Source: Candidatus Gastranaerophilales bacterium
GTDB lineage: Bacteria > Cyanobacteriota > Vampirovibrionia > Gastranaerophilales > Gastranaerophilaceae
Direction of reading: 5' to 3'
Length of the DNA stretch: 42,142 nucleotides
Assembly (NCBI GenBank): GCA_944323265.1
Contig: CALURX010000016.1
Location: forward strand, 1-42,142
Part shown: piece after piece, positions 6,596-14,600 of the stretch
How positions within the stretch are numbered: position 1 is the first letter of the stretch
How the letters are laid out: the number at the start of each line of letters is the position of its first letter
Translations under genes and position numbers: made by a program
Notes under the pieces: model-generated
The model's input: only the letters and a program-made list of their open reading frames with translations
The model's database searches: none
What the model was told of the DNA's origin: nothing

Positions 6596-7586
6596 AAATG
6601 TTTTAAGCCTTTTTGACGGTATGAGGTGCGGCGCTATCGCACTGGAGAGGGCGGGTATTGGATACGATAAGTATTTTGCAAGTGAGATTGATAAGTACGC
6701 TATAAAAATAGCGGATAAAAACTATCCTAAAGCTATTAATCTGGGTGATATTAATAATTTTCAGTTTTGGGAATTTATTGAAGGCTTTTCATGGGAAAGT
6801 ATAGACTTAGTAATGGGCGGGAGTCCATGCCAAGATTTAAGTATAGCAAAACAAAACCGCGAAGGATTAGAAGGAAAGCGTAGCGGACTTTTTTGGGTAT
6901 ATGTTGAAATACTAAAGAAGGCCCGGCCAAAGTATTTTTTACTTGAAAATGTAGCGAGTATGCATAATCGTGATAGAGATATGATAAGCAATATTTTAGG
7001 TGTAGAGCCTATTATGATAAATTCGGCATTAGTTAGCGCCCAGCAGCGCAAACGATATTATTGGACTAATATATGGACCACGCAGCCAAACGATAGAAAA
7101 ATTTTTTTAAGAGATATTATCGAGGCTGGCGAGCCTATGACACAGAAAAGTTATTGTTTAAGCGCTAATTATGGTAAAAAATCCGTAAGAGATATAGACA
7201 AAGGTAATACCATGATTATTGACGAGCCTATACCATGCGCGATTAGAACATATCCGAGAACTAAAAAGCCGGGCGTCCCGCGTGTAAGCCGTCCGGAAGT
7301 GAAACATGACGGAAAAAGCAATAGCCTAACATCTGTAGATAAGGACGCTATGGTGATGTTTCAACTACCGCGCGGAAAAAATAACGGAGGCATACACATA
7401 GATAAAGCGCCTACAATGACATCAAACGCGTGGCCGTATAACAATTTGCTTATAAATAAGCCGGTACAAATAGGCAATATCGGCACAAATGTGCAAGCGC
7501 ACCGCGTTTATTCTGTTGTGGGAAAAAGCGTAACCCTGTCCGCAAACGGGGGGGGCAGGGTGGTAAGACAGGTCTATATAAAATAG
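6585..7586 (+). CDS. DNA C5-cytosine methyltransferase, N-terminal part (frame broken at G8)
   Basis: I chose the GTG at 6585, which follows GGAGGT by eight bases. Motif I is NVLSLFDGMRCGAIALERAG, motif IV is GGSPCQDLS with the catalytic Cys at residue 82, motif VI is ENV (~121-123) and motif VIII is QQRKRYYW. A target-recognition region follows. At 7548-7555 a run of eight G (in ...SANGGG) puts the frame out, and it ends at the TAG at 7584. Motifs IX and X continue in the -1 frame. One more G, or a -1 ribosomal slip on the G run, restores the complete enzyme. It is probably protective against host restriction; see finding. Confidence 0.8.
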   Translation: MKIRNVLSLFDGMRCGAIALERAGIGYDKYFASEIDKYAIKIADKNYPKAINLGDINNFQFWEFIEGFSWESIDLVMGGSPCQDLSIAKQNREGLEGKRSGLFWVYVEILKKARPKYFLLENVASMHNRDRDMISNILGVEPIMINSALVSAQQRKRYYWTNIWTTQPNDRKIFLRDIIEAGEPMTQKSYCLSANYGKKSVRDIDKGNTMIIDEPIPCAIRTYPRTKKPGVPRVSRPEVKHDGKSNSLTSVDKDAMVMFQLPRGKNNGGIHIDKAPTMTSNAWPYNNLLINKPVQIGNIGTNVQAHRVYSVVGKSVTLSANGGGRVVRQVYIK

Positions 7587-7774
7587 ACTTGCCGGACGGT
7601 GATTATTACGTCCGTAAATTAACCCCGTTAGAGTGCGAACGCTTACAAACTGTACCGGAAGGTTATACAGAAGGGGTAAGCAATACACAGAGATATAAGA
7701 TGTTAGGAAATGGTTGGACTGTTGATATTATAGCGCATATCCTGTCCGGTATAAATTTGGAGGGTTTATATTAA
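7548..7774 (+). pseudogene. DNA C5-cytosine methyltransferase, C-terminal part in -1 frame
   Basis: Read in the -1 frame from the G run: GGQGGKTGLYKIDLPDG, then motif IX (RKLTPLECERLQTVPEGYT) and motif X (RYKMLGNGWTVDIIAHIL), ending at 7774. Both motifs are needed for a complete C5 methyltransferase fold. Alone, this part could start only at TTG 7589, which has no ribosome site, so separate translation is unlikely. The protein sequence is intact in every other respect, which argues against an old decayed gene. Confidence 0.75.
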
Positions 7775-7776
7775 CT

Positions 7777-8088
7777 ATGAGAAAAGAATGCACAGAAATT
7801 AAAAAAATGTATCGTTTAGTTAGGAACATATTAAGAGCAGGATTCCCTAGCTATAATATAAAGGTAACATTTAAATACTTAAAAAGGAAAACCGTTTGCG
7901 CTACTTTTATTTTTCGTGGTGAGTATTACAGCTGTACATACTATCATTGCATGACTTTTATGGAATATAGGTGCGCAAGAGCTGGATTTAATACTATTGG
8001 TGAACGGCTCGCCGCTAGTATAAGTACGCAATTAAGCTGTCTTTTATTAAAGAAGAGAGGGTTTAAAAATTTTAAAAATGGGGTATAA
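7777..8088 (+). CDS. Hypothetical basic protein
   Basis: 103 residues, strongly basic, Cys- and Tyr-rich in the centre (YYSCTYYHC), with no recognised family. It begins two bases after the methyltransferase stop. GGAGG lies about 13 bases upstream, rather far, and a second Met at residue 11 is an alternative start. Confidence 0.45.
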   Translation: MRKECTEIKKMYRLVRNILRAGFPSYNIKVTFKYLKRKTVCATFIFRGEYYSCTYYHCMTFMEYRCARAGFNTIGERLAASISTQLSCLLLKKRGFKNFKNGV

Positions 8089-8095
8089 TATAAAT

Positions 8096-8467
8096 ATGAA
8101 ATTCGCAAAAATTTTTATTGTAATTATTTTTCTATCTATGCCGGCATTTGCTTTGGAATGCCCTACGCAATCGGATAATATTCAAGCGTTGATTGCGGGT
8201 AAAGAGGTTAAAAAACTAACTCCTGAACAGATAGCAGCTTGTAAGGCTCAAAAAGAGGAAGAATCTTTTTATAAGCTACGTGAAGCACAAGCAAAACAGG
8301 TGCAATCAAAACAAGAATGGGCTAATTATCTTAATAGTCAAGGATTAAAAGCAAATTATAATGCAATTACCGGAGTTGTTGAGACAGAAGGGGTATCACG
8401 GATTTACCCTACTTTTTATAACGGTTTTATCACGAAAAACGGTATTTTGTATATGTACTCTTATTAA
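8096..8467 (+). CDS. Exported (periplasmic) hypothetical protein
   Basis: I chose the ATG at 8096 because it gives a classic signal peptide: MKFAKIFIVIIFLSMPAFA, with a cleavage site after AFA. The mature part, of about 105 residues, is polar with a charged helical region (EEESFYKLREAQAKQVQ) and a Tyr-rich C-terminus, and has Cys residues early on. The signal suggests it works outside the cytoplasmic membrane, for example in superinfection exclusion, but this is only inference. The upstream frame extends to 8078, but that longer start lacks the signal at the N-terminus. Confidence 0.6.
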   Translation: MKFAKIFIVIIFLSMPAFALECPTQSDNIQALIAGKEVKKLTPEQIAACKAQKEEESFYKLREAQAKQVQSKQEWANYLNSQGLKANYNAITGVVETEGVSRIYPTFYNGFITKNGILYMYSY

Positions 8468-8481
8468 TTTTTAATAACTAC

Positions 8482-8549
8482 TTGACACATTTAAATTATT
8501 GTAGATAATAGTTAATATAAGTCAATATGACTTAATTGTCGAACACAAA
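8482..8549 (+). promoter_or_regulatory. Promoter and leader motif of the replication operon
   Basis: TTGACA (8482-8487), 16 bases, GATAAT (8504-8509), then TTGTCGAACACAAA (8536-8549) about 20 bases after the likely start, then CGGAGG before the gene at 8578. It probably drives the whole replication block 8578-18009. Confidence 0.6.
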
Positions 8550-8577
8550 TTTTTTAATAGTTTTCGGAGGTTGAGAG

Positions 8578-8799
8578 ATGTCGAGATTGATTAACGGCGT
8601 CATGCATTACACTTCTAAAGAAATGGAAGAGAAGTACGGTGATAGTCAAGCCATGTGGAGCCACTACGCAAGAAAGGGTAAAATACCGGCTGTAAAATGG
8701 ATTGATGATAATTGGTATTTTAATCCGGAAGAAGTGGAAAAAGCGGCTATTATAGCTAATATGTATGCAGGACGTGTAAATGAGCAGCAAACAGTATGA
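8578..8799 (+). CDS. Small excisionase-like DNA-binding protein
   Basis: 73 residues. The pattern YTSKEMEEKYG...MWSHYARKGKIPAVKWIDDNWYFNPEEVEKA fits a winged-helix/MerR-type helix-turn-helix as in excisionase-like proteins. It has a strong GGAGG and is first in the replication operon, overlapping the primase start by 20 bases. There is no integrase here, so excision is unlikely; transcription or replication control is more plausible. Confidence 0.55.
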   Translation: MSRLINGVMHYTSKEMEEKYGDSQAMWSHYARKGKIPAVKWIDDNWYFNPEEVEKAAIIANMYAGRVNEQQTV

Positions 8800-10891
8800 C
8801 AGAAACAGTCTTGTACAGGGTTATGTTGACGCAGGCTATACACTTACGCCGCTCAATGGAAAAATACCTTTACGCAGAGACTGGGTAAAAACTGAATATA
8901 ATCCATTTTTAACGGGAGAAGAGATAGAAGGGAACTATGGCGTAGTATTACGTCATGATGATTTGGTAGTCGATGTAGATCCGAGGCGGTTCCCCACCGA
9001 TAGTAACATATTACTTAAACTAGCTAAGGATCTACACTTTTCTTTCGATAAGACATTCCTTGTTATTACAGGCGGTGGCGGTGTGCATATTTATTTCAAA
9101 AAACCCGCCGATATTGCTGTTAAAAACGCTCTTAAAGAGTATCCGGGGATTGAGTTTAAATCTTATGGGCAGCAGGTAGTAGGGGCCGGAAGCATTCACC
9201 CAGAGACCGGTAATCCATACATGATAAAACGTTATCCGTTTAAGCCGGCACCTATTCCGGAAACCTTGTTAAAAGCTATTCAACGTGAAGAAATAGACCT
9301 TAACTCTAATAACGATACCGCTTTTGATGACAGCGACCAGAATATTTTAAGATACATAAAATTCTTGCAAGGGGCGCCGGCAGCTATTGAAGGCGAAGGC
9401 GGTGACATTTGCACATTCAAAACCGCTTGCAGGGGTAGAGATTTCGCGCTTACTGCTCAAAAAACCTTTGAACTTATGGCGGAACACTGGAACCCTCGTT
9501 GCATTCCTGTTTGGGAACTAGAGGACTTAAAAAAGAAGGTTGATAACGCCTATAGATACAATGCTGATAAAGTCGGAAAACATACCGCAGAACAGGACTT
9601 TGCTCAATTTAGAGATCTGGACGAGGAGACTATAGGAGAGCATGAAAGCGAATTAAAATGGGATTATAACGAGCAAACTAAAAGACTATTGCCGACAATC
9701 AGAAACACTGTAAACTATTTGTTATGCAAGGAATATCCGTTTTTAGGCATTCTGAAATACAATGATTTCACGAATGATATAACTTTTGTAAAACCGGCGC
9801 CATGGCATAACGGTAAGAGACTTGGAGCATGGACTGATTCAGACGCAATAAATTTTAAATACTGGCTAAGTCGTGTAAGATTCTTTAATGTTTCTACTCA
9901 ATTATGTCAAGAGGCGGCTATTATCGCTGCTGAAAAATTCCGTTATCACCCTGTAAGGGACTTTTTAAAAACTCTTGAATGGGACGGCGTTAATAGGTTA
10001 GATACATGGCTTACTGATTATGCCGGTGTAGATGATAATGCGTATACCCGTGCTGTCGGCTGTAAAACCTTAATAGGTGCGGTAGCACGTGTATTTAATC
10101 CGGGAATAAAGTTTGATACAATGCTTGTTCTTGAAGGGGAGCAGGGTATCGGTAAAAGCACGTTAATAAGTATCTTAGGCGGAGAATGGTACGGAGATAT
10201 AGGGATTACCGATAGTGACAAGGATACTATTGACGCTATGCGCGGTAATTGGATTATCGAAGTATCAGAAATGGTATGCAGCCGTAAGGTTGAAACCGAT
10301 AAATTAAAATCATTTCTATCGCGTACTACAGACCGCGTAAGGCTTGCATATCGCAGAAACGCAGAAGATTATCCGAGACAAAGCATTTTTATCGGAACTA
10401 TTAATCCGGAAGAGGGCAGCGGATACTTAAAAGATGTTACAGGTAACAGGCGTTTTTGGCCGGTAGTATGCCATAAGGTTGATTTTGAAGGATTAAGAGA
10501 GATAAGAAATCAACTGTTGGCCGAAGCGGTAATAAGATATTTTAAAGGCGAAAAGTTATATTTGGAAGGCGAATTAATACGTATGGCTAATGAAGAAACA
10601 GAAAAAAGAAGACAGAGAGATCCATGGATTGAGCCGATTCGGGAATGGCTATTACGTCCGGACGAGTTTGGAAAAGAACGAACAGTAATAACAGGCAGAG
10701 AGATATTAGAAGAATGTATCGGAATCCCTGTCAGCAGAATGTCTAACCGCGAACTTAACAGAGTTGCTCACATTATGGTTAAGGAACTTGACTGGGAAAA
10801 AGGAAAATTTCATCATAAGAAACTCAATAAAACTACAAACGGATATAGGAAAAAAGACGGAATTAACTTAAAAGCACTAGGATTAGAATAA
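8780..10891 (+). CDS. PrimPol-VapE replicative primase-helicase
   Basis: 703 residues. The N-terminal ~170 residues form a PrimPol-type primase-polymerase domain: VVDVDPR (63-69) holds the metal-binding acidic pair and GGGGVHIYFK (98-107) the catalytic His motif. The C-terminal half is a VapE/D5-type helicase: GEQGIGKST (Walker A, 453-461), WIIEVSE (Walker B, 491-497), FIGTINPE, and GNRRFWPV (555-562) as arginine finger. It should prime and unwind DNA at the phage fork, working with the family A polymerase and the DUF2815 protein downstream. Confidence 0.85.
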   Translation: MSSKQYDRNSLVQGYVDAGYTLTPLNGKIPLRRDWVKTEYNPFLTGEEIEGNYGVVLRHDDLVVDVDPRRFPTDSNILLKLAKDLHFSFDKTFLVITGGGGVHIYFKKPADIAVKNALKEYPGIEFKSYGQQVVGAGSIHPETGNPYMIKRYPFKPAPIPETLLKAIQREEIDLNSNNDTAFDDSDQNILRYIKFLQGAPAAIEGEGGDICTFKTACRGRDFALTAQKTFELMAEHWNPRCIPVWELEDLKKKVDNAYRYNADKVGKHTAEQDFAQFRDLDEETIGEHESELKWDYNEQTKRLLPTIRNTVNYLLCKEYPFLGILKYNDFTNDITFVKPAPWHNGKRLGAWTDSDAINFKYWLSRVRFFNVSTQLCQEAAIIAAEKFRYHPVRDFLKTLEWDGVNRLDTWLTDYAGVDDNAYTRAVGCKTLIGAVARVFNPGIKFDTMLVLEGEQGIGKSTLISILGGEWYGDIGITDSDKDTIDAMRGNWIIEVSEMVCSRKVETDKLKSFLSRTTDRVRLAYRRNAEDYPRQSIFIGTINPEEGSGYLKDVTGNRRFWPVVCHKVDFEGLREIRNQLLAEAVIRYFKGEKLYLEGELIRMANEETEKRRQRDPWIEPIREWLLRPDEFGKERTVITGREILEECIGIPVSRMSNRELNRVAHIMVKELDWEKGKFHHKKLNKTTNGYRKKDGINLKALGLE

Positions 10892-10892
10892 A

Positions 10893-12674
10893 ATGACTAA
10901 ACAACTTAAACACTTTCAAGAAATCGGCAGAGATTTCATGCTAAACCGACAAACCGCACTATTAGCAGATGATATGGGACTAGGCAAAACCGTACAAGCA
11001 GCGGCAGTTATTAACAAACTCGCCCCTAAACGTGTTTTAGTATTAACCCTCTCTACATTAAAAATTAACTGGGAACGGGAATTAAAAGAGTGGGTTACAG
11101 GCGATTATAAGTATCAGATTATCTATAAAATAAAGGATAAAGTTGAAAAAGATGTAAATGTAATTATTTGTAATTATGATTTGATAATCCATAATGAAAT
11201 ACATTCACAGCTAAGAAGTTTACATTTTGATGTTATTGTACTTGATGAGGCGCATAACCTATCAAATAAAGAAGCGCAGCGCACAAAAAAGGTTTTTTCT
11301 AATTCCGGACTTATCAGAAGCGCTGATCGTGTTTATTGCTTAACAGGCACACCGGTCCGGAATCGGCCTAAAGATTTTTATATTATGCTCAAAACTCTTG
11401 CACCAGAGTGCATAGAACCATATACCGATTATGAAAGTTATGCGGTAAGATATTGCGGTGGTTATATAGATAGCTACGGCAGTTTATACGACCGTGGGGC
11501 GTCCAATGTAGAAGAGTTAGCGGAACGTATTAAGCCCTTTATGCTAAGACGTACAAAGGAAGAAGTTTTACCGGAATTACCACCGTTAATTGAAAAAAAT
11601 ATTGAGTTAGAATTAACGGAAGAAATACAAAAAGTATTAAATGAAGAAAGCGAACTGCAAGAAGACATAAATGAGTATAACGATAATGAAGGTCTGGGGG
11701 TTCAAGCTACAATCCGCAGACAGTTAGGGATAGCAAAAATACCGCAGGTGATTGAATATGCACAAAACCTTTTGCAAACGCAAGAAAAAATAGTTATTTT
11801 TGCTTATCATAGAGATGTTATAAATGAATTACGCAGGCGTTTGGCCGGCTATGGTGTCCGTGCTATCCTCGGCGGCATGACCGCTAAGGGTAAACAAATG
11901 GAAGTTGATCTATTTATTAGAGATAAAAACAGTAGAATTTTTATCGGACAATTTACGGCGGCTGGATTTGGGGTTGACGGTCTGCAAAAGGCGGCAAGTG
12001 ACATTGTTTTTGCTGAAATTGACTGGGTGCCGGGTAACATGGATCAAGCAAGAGACAGGGTAAGGCGTATAGGACAGATTAATCCTGTAGTTGCGCATTA
12101 CCTTGTTGTACCGGAAACCTTAGAAGATGAAATGTTACAAACAGTTATAAGGAAGGGTAAAGTGATTACCCGAATATTGTCGAATACAAGTAAAGAAAAG
12201 GAGAAGAAAACCATGACAATTGAAAACTCACTCGAAAGAATCGCAAATGCACTTGAAAAAATGGTAGGTATTGCAGAAAATACAGAACTAGCATGTAATA
12301 CTTGTAGTGAACCTACACAAGAAGCACCTAAGAAAAAAAGCTCAAAGAAAAAAGCGGAACCGACTGAACCGGCCCCGGTTGAACCAGTTGAACCGGTAGC
12401 GGTAGCAGAAGTTGTAGAAGACACTACACCTGTTCCGGCGGCAGACAATTCCGTTGATGACCGGTTAGGAGTAGATACACCGGCTGAAACTAAAGTTGAA
12501 TTAACGTTAGATGATGTAAGAACAGCCTTTACAGCATTTATAAAAGCCGCACCGGATCAAGCAACAGGTGTGCAACAGGCTAAAGCGGTTTTAACAAAAT
12601 ACGGTTATAAACTTGTACCAGAAGTTAAACCGGAACATTATGCGGTAGTTATTAATGATTTAAAGGTGGCATAA
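10893..12674 (+). CDS. SNF2-family helicase fused in frame to a second phage protein
   Basis: 593 residues. Residues 1-440 form a compact SNF2 ATPase: DDMGLGKT (26-33), DEAH (118-121), TGTP (151-154), a second RecA lobe with IVIFAYHRDVI, and QARDRVRRIGQ (385-395). Residues 441-593 are separate: a coiled start (MTIENSLERIANALEKM), a Lys then Pro/Glu/Val-rich low-complexity linker, and a small C-terminal domain. The DNA at the junction is a complete leader, TTGTCGAATACAAG, AAAAGGAG and ATG (12213), so the second part can be made alone. The helicase probably remodels DNA during replication. Confidence 0.8.
   Translation: MTKQLKHFQEIGRDFMLNRQTALLADDMGLGKTVQAAAVINKLAPKRVLVLTLSTLKINWERELKEWVTGDYKYQIIYKIKDKVEKDVNVIICNYDLIIHNEIHSQLRSLHFDVIVLDEAHNLSNKEAQRTKKVFSNSGLIRSADRVYCLTGTPVRNRPKDFYIMLKTLAPECIEPYTDYESYAVRYCGGYIDSYGSLYDRGASNVEELAERIKPFMLRRTKEEVLPELPPLIEKNIELELTEEIQKVLNEESELQEDINEYNDNEGLGVQATIRRQLGIAKIPQVIEYAQNLLQTQEKIVIFAYHRDVINELRRRLAGYGVRAILGGMTAKGKQMEVDLFIRDKNSRIFIGQFTAAGFGVDGLQKAASDIVFAEIDWVPGNMDQARDRVRRIGQINPVVAHYLVVPETLEDEMLQTVIRKGKVITRILSNTSKEKEKKTMTIENSLERIANALEKMVGIAENTELACNTCSEPTQEAPKKKSSKKKAEPTEPAPVEPVEPVAVAEVVEDTTPVPAADNSVDDRLGVDTPAETKVELTLDDVRTAFTAFIKAAPDQATGVQQAKAVLTKYGYKLVPEVKPEHYAVVINDLKVA
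12177..12212 (+). promoter_or_regulatory. Leader motif and ribosome site inside the SNF2 frame
   Basis: TTGTCGAATACAAGTAAAG followed by AAAAGGAGAAG and the ATG at 12213. It has the same layout as the leaders before other genes, but here it is translated as part of the SNF2 frame because no stop separates the two genes. Confidence 0.6.
12213..12674 (+). CDS. Internal-start product: 153 aa protein of unknown role
   Basis: It begins at Met441 of the SNF2 frame with a better ribosome site than the SNF2 gene itself. N-terminal helix, CNTC pair, Lys block (KKKSSKKK), Pro/Glu/Val linker, then a folded C-terminal domain of ~60 residues (LTLDDVRTAFTAFIKAAPDQ...). The layout resembles small accessory replication proteins that sit next to DUF2800 genes, but I do not recognise the family. 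It overlaps the next start by one base. Confidence 0.5.
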   Translation: MTIENSLERIANALEKMVGIAENTELACNTCSEPTQEAPKKKSSKKKAEPTEPAPVEPVEPVAVAEVVEDTTPVPAADNSVDDRLGVDTPAETKVELTLDDVRTAFTAFIKAAPDQATGVQQAKAVLTKYGYKLVPEVKPEHYAVVINDLKVA

Positions 12675-13990
12675 TGGCGGAGACAGTAATTCAACATAGC
12701 TCTGTAGGTGCTTCGTCCTGCGAGCGTTGGTGGAATTGTCCGGGGAGTAATGCGTTAATCGCAAAACTCCCCCCGGCAGAGCCGTCAAAATATGCCGCAG
12801 AGGGGACAGCCGCCCATGCTTTATGTGAGCATGTACTGAAAAATAAGGTACATTATAATGCTAAATGGGACGCCACCGTTTGTATTGGTGAAACCTATGA
12901 AGTTGATGACTTCCAGTTTAAAGTAACAGAAGAAATGGCAACCGCTGCTAATCTATATGTTAATACTATTCTGGAAGACGCAAAGCGCATAGGGTGCAAT
13001 TTACGTAGAACTGTACAATTAGAAGGACAAAACCCGGAAGCATGGAAGGCATGGGATAAAGAAACGCAGGAAAAAATTAATACTCTTTGGGTAAATATTG
13101 AAAAAGGCTTTGAACTTAAAGACGTTGATATAGAGGCAAGGGGTACAAATGACGCGTCTATTTATGTTCCGGGCGAGACTTTAATCGTTTATGACTTCAA
13201 ATATGGCGCCGGTATACCGGTTGAAGCACAAGAAAATAAGCAGATGATGTATTATGCTATTGGCGCAGCCGGTAAAAACCTTATGAGTTTTAAATCTATT
13301 GAACTTGTTATTGTACAGCCGAGAGCAGAACACCCTCTAGGTCCTGTCAGACGTTGGGTAACTACTCCGGAACGGATAGCGCAGTTCAAACGTGATTTAA
13401 AAGAGCACATTGAAGAGACCAGAAAACCTAATGCGGCTACACGTACCGGCAAATGGTGCCGATTCTGTAATGCTAAGTTAATATGTCCGGCTATGCGCGA
13501 TAAAACCTATGAACTAGCAAAAATAGATTTTGCACAGAAACCGGAAAACAATGCTATAAAACACCCTTCAATGCTTACGCCGGAAGAGATTAAACTCTTT
13601 TTAGATAATGCGGATTTACTCGAGCAATACATTAAAGATGTAAAGGCTTATGCTTTGCGTATTCTGGATAATGGCGGAACTATCGAGGGTTATAAGCTGG
13701 TTCGGAGTAATAAAACCCATAGAAAATGGAATGATTCGGAAGAAAATATAACCTCAATGCTTTCGCTCGAGCTGGGTATAGATCCGGAAGATTTATATGA
13801 CAAATCTTTAAAAACTCCGGCGCAAGTTGAAAAGGCTCTCGGAAATACTAAAGGCGTAAAGGACATAGTAGCTTCGTATTGCTACCGTCCGGAGGGAGAA
13901 TTAAAACTCGCACGTGATGAGGATTTACGAGAGAAACAAACACCTACAGCTATAGCAGATTTTCAAGCGATTAGCGAGTTAGGTTTATAA
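12674..13990 (+). CDS. DUF2800 protein, Cas4/RecB-like PD-(D/E)XK nuclease
   Basis: 438 residues. The typical start HSSVGASSCERWWNCPGS is followed by AEGTAAH (His48), then GTNDAS (Asp160) and VYDFKYG (Asp174, Lys176), the PD-(D/E)XK active-site pattern, and a Cys group at 262, 265 and 271 (WCRFCNAKLIC). With Cys16/22 this may hold an iron-sulphur cluster as in Cas4/AddB. It is probably a recombination or DNA-end-processing nuclease. It lies between the helicase and the ssDNA-binding protein, a common order in phage replication modules. Confidence 0.85.
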   Translation: MAETVIQHSSVGASSCERWWNCPGSNALIAKLPPAEPSKYAAEGTAAHALCEHVLKNKVHYNAKWDATVCIGETYEVDDFQFKVTEEMATAANLYVNTILEDAKRIGCNLRRTVQLEGQNPEAWKAWDKETQEKINTLWVNIEKGFELKDVDIEARGTNDASIYVPGETLIVYDFKYGAGIPVEAQENKQMMYYAIGAAGKNLMSFKSIELVIVQPRAEHPLGPVRRWVTTPERIAQFKRDLKEHIEETRKPNAATRTGKWCRFCNAKLICPAMRDKTYELAKIDFAQKPENNAIKHPSMLTPEEIKLFLDNADLLEQYIKDVKAYALRILDNGGTIEGYKLVRSNKTHRKWNDSEENITSMLSLELGIDPEDLYDKSLKTPAQVEKALGNTKGVKDIVASYCYRPEGELKLARDEDLREKQTPTAIADFQAISELGL

Positions 13991-13996
13991 ATTAAA

Positions 13997-14016
13997 TTGT
14001 CGAAACACAAAAACAG
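13997..14016 (+). promoter_or_regulatory. Leader motif TTGTCGAAACACAAAAACAG
   Basis: Variant with one extra A, in the 59-base gap before the DUF2815 gene. It is followed by AAAAGGAG. No convincing -35/-10 pair is seen, so it may act in the RNA rather than as a promoter. Confidence 0.5.
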
Positions 14017-14049
14017 TAAAACAGTAAAAAAGAAAAGGAGAAACCAAAC

Positions 14050-14589
14050 ATGGGAAGAAAAGTTTACACACCTGTATTTAGAGCTAGTTTTGTTCACGTA
14101 TTTACACCGCGTCTGAATCAGTTATCGGGTAAGGAAGAATATTCCGTTAAGATGATATTCGATAAAGACGCTAATTTTACGGACATGAAGGCTATTGTGC
14201 AAGAGGCTATTCAAGAAAAATGGGGAACAAACCCGCCTAAAAATATTAAATTACCGTTCAAAGACGGTAATCAAGGCGATACAGATAAATATCCGGAAGA
14301 TAAAGACAAAATTATTTGTACTGCAAAAACTATGATAGCACCTCCGGGCGTAGTCAATCGTCAATGTCAGCCAATCATGGATCCTAAAGAGATATATAGC
14401 GGCTGCTATATGATAGCAACCGTTACGGCGTACGCTTACGATAATATCGCTAAAGGTGTGGCCTTCGGCCTTCAAAACCTTATGAAATGGGAAGACGGAG
14501 AACCTCTTGTATCAAGAGCGTCAGCGGAGGACGACTTTGCAAAATTCTCCGGTGCGGCTGAAAATGCAGAAAATATCCTAGGCATTTAA
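14050..14589 (+). CDS. DUF2815 single-stranded DNA-binding protein
   Basis: 179 residues, normal length for the family. Typical features are the start GRKVYTPVFRASFVHVF, EEYSVKMIFDKD, then PPGVVN, YSGCYMIATVTAYAYDN and KGVAFGLQNLMKWEDGEPL, with an acidic Asp/Phe-containing tail (EDDFAKFSG). The fold is OB-like. It should coat ssDNA at the fork and recruit partners through the tail. Its own leader motif suggests high, separate expression, as expected of a stoichiometric protein. Confidence 0.8.
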   Translation: MGRKVYTPVFRASFVHVFTPRLNQLSGKEEYSVKMIFDKDANFTDMKAIVQEAIQEKWGTNPPKNIKLPFKDGNQGDTDKYPEDKDKIICTAKTMIAPPGVVNRQCQPIMDPKEIYSGCYMIATVTAYAYDNIAKGVAFGLQNLMKWEDGEPLVSRASAEDDFAKFSGAAENAENILGI

Positions 14590-14600
14590 GGCGGTGCTAC

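Noticed and set aside
12098-12448. Minus-strand open frame of 116 codons rich in Ser/Thr/Gly
   Set aside because: Shadow of the Pro/Glu/Val linker of the SNF2-fused protein; no ribosome site.
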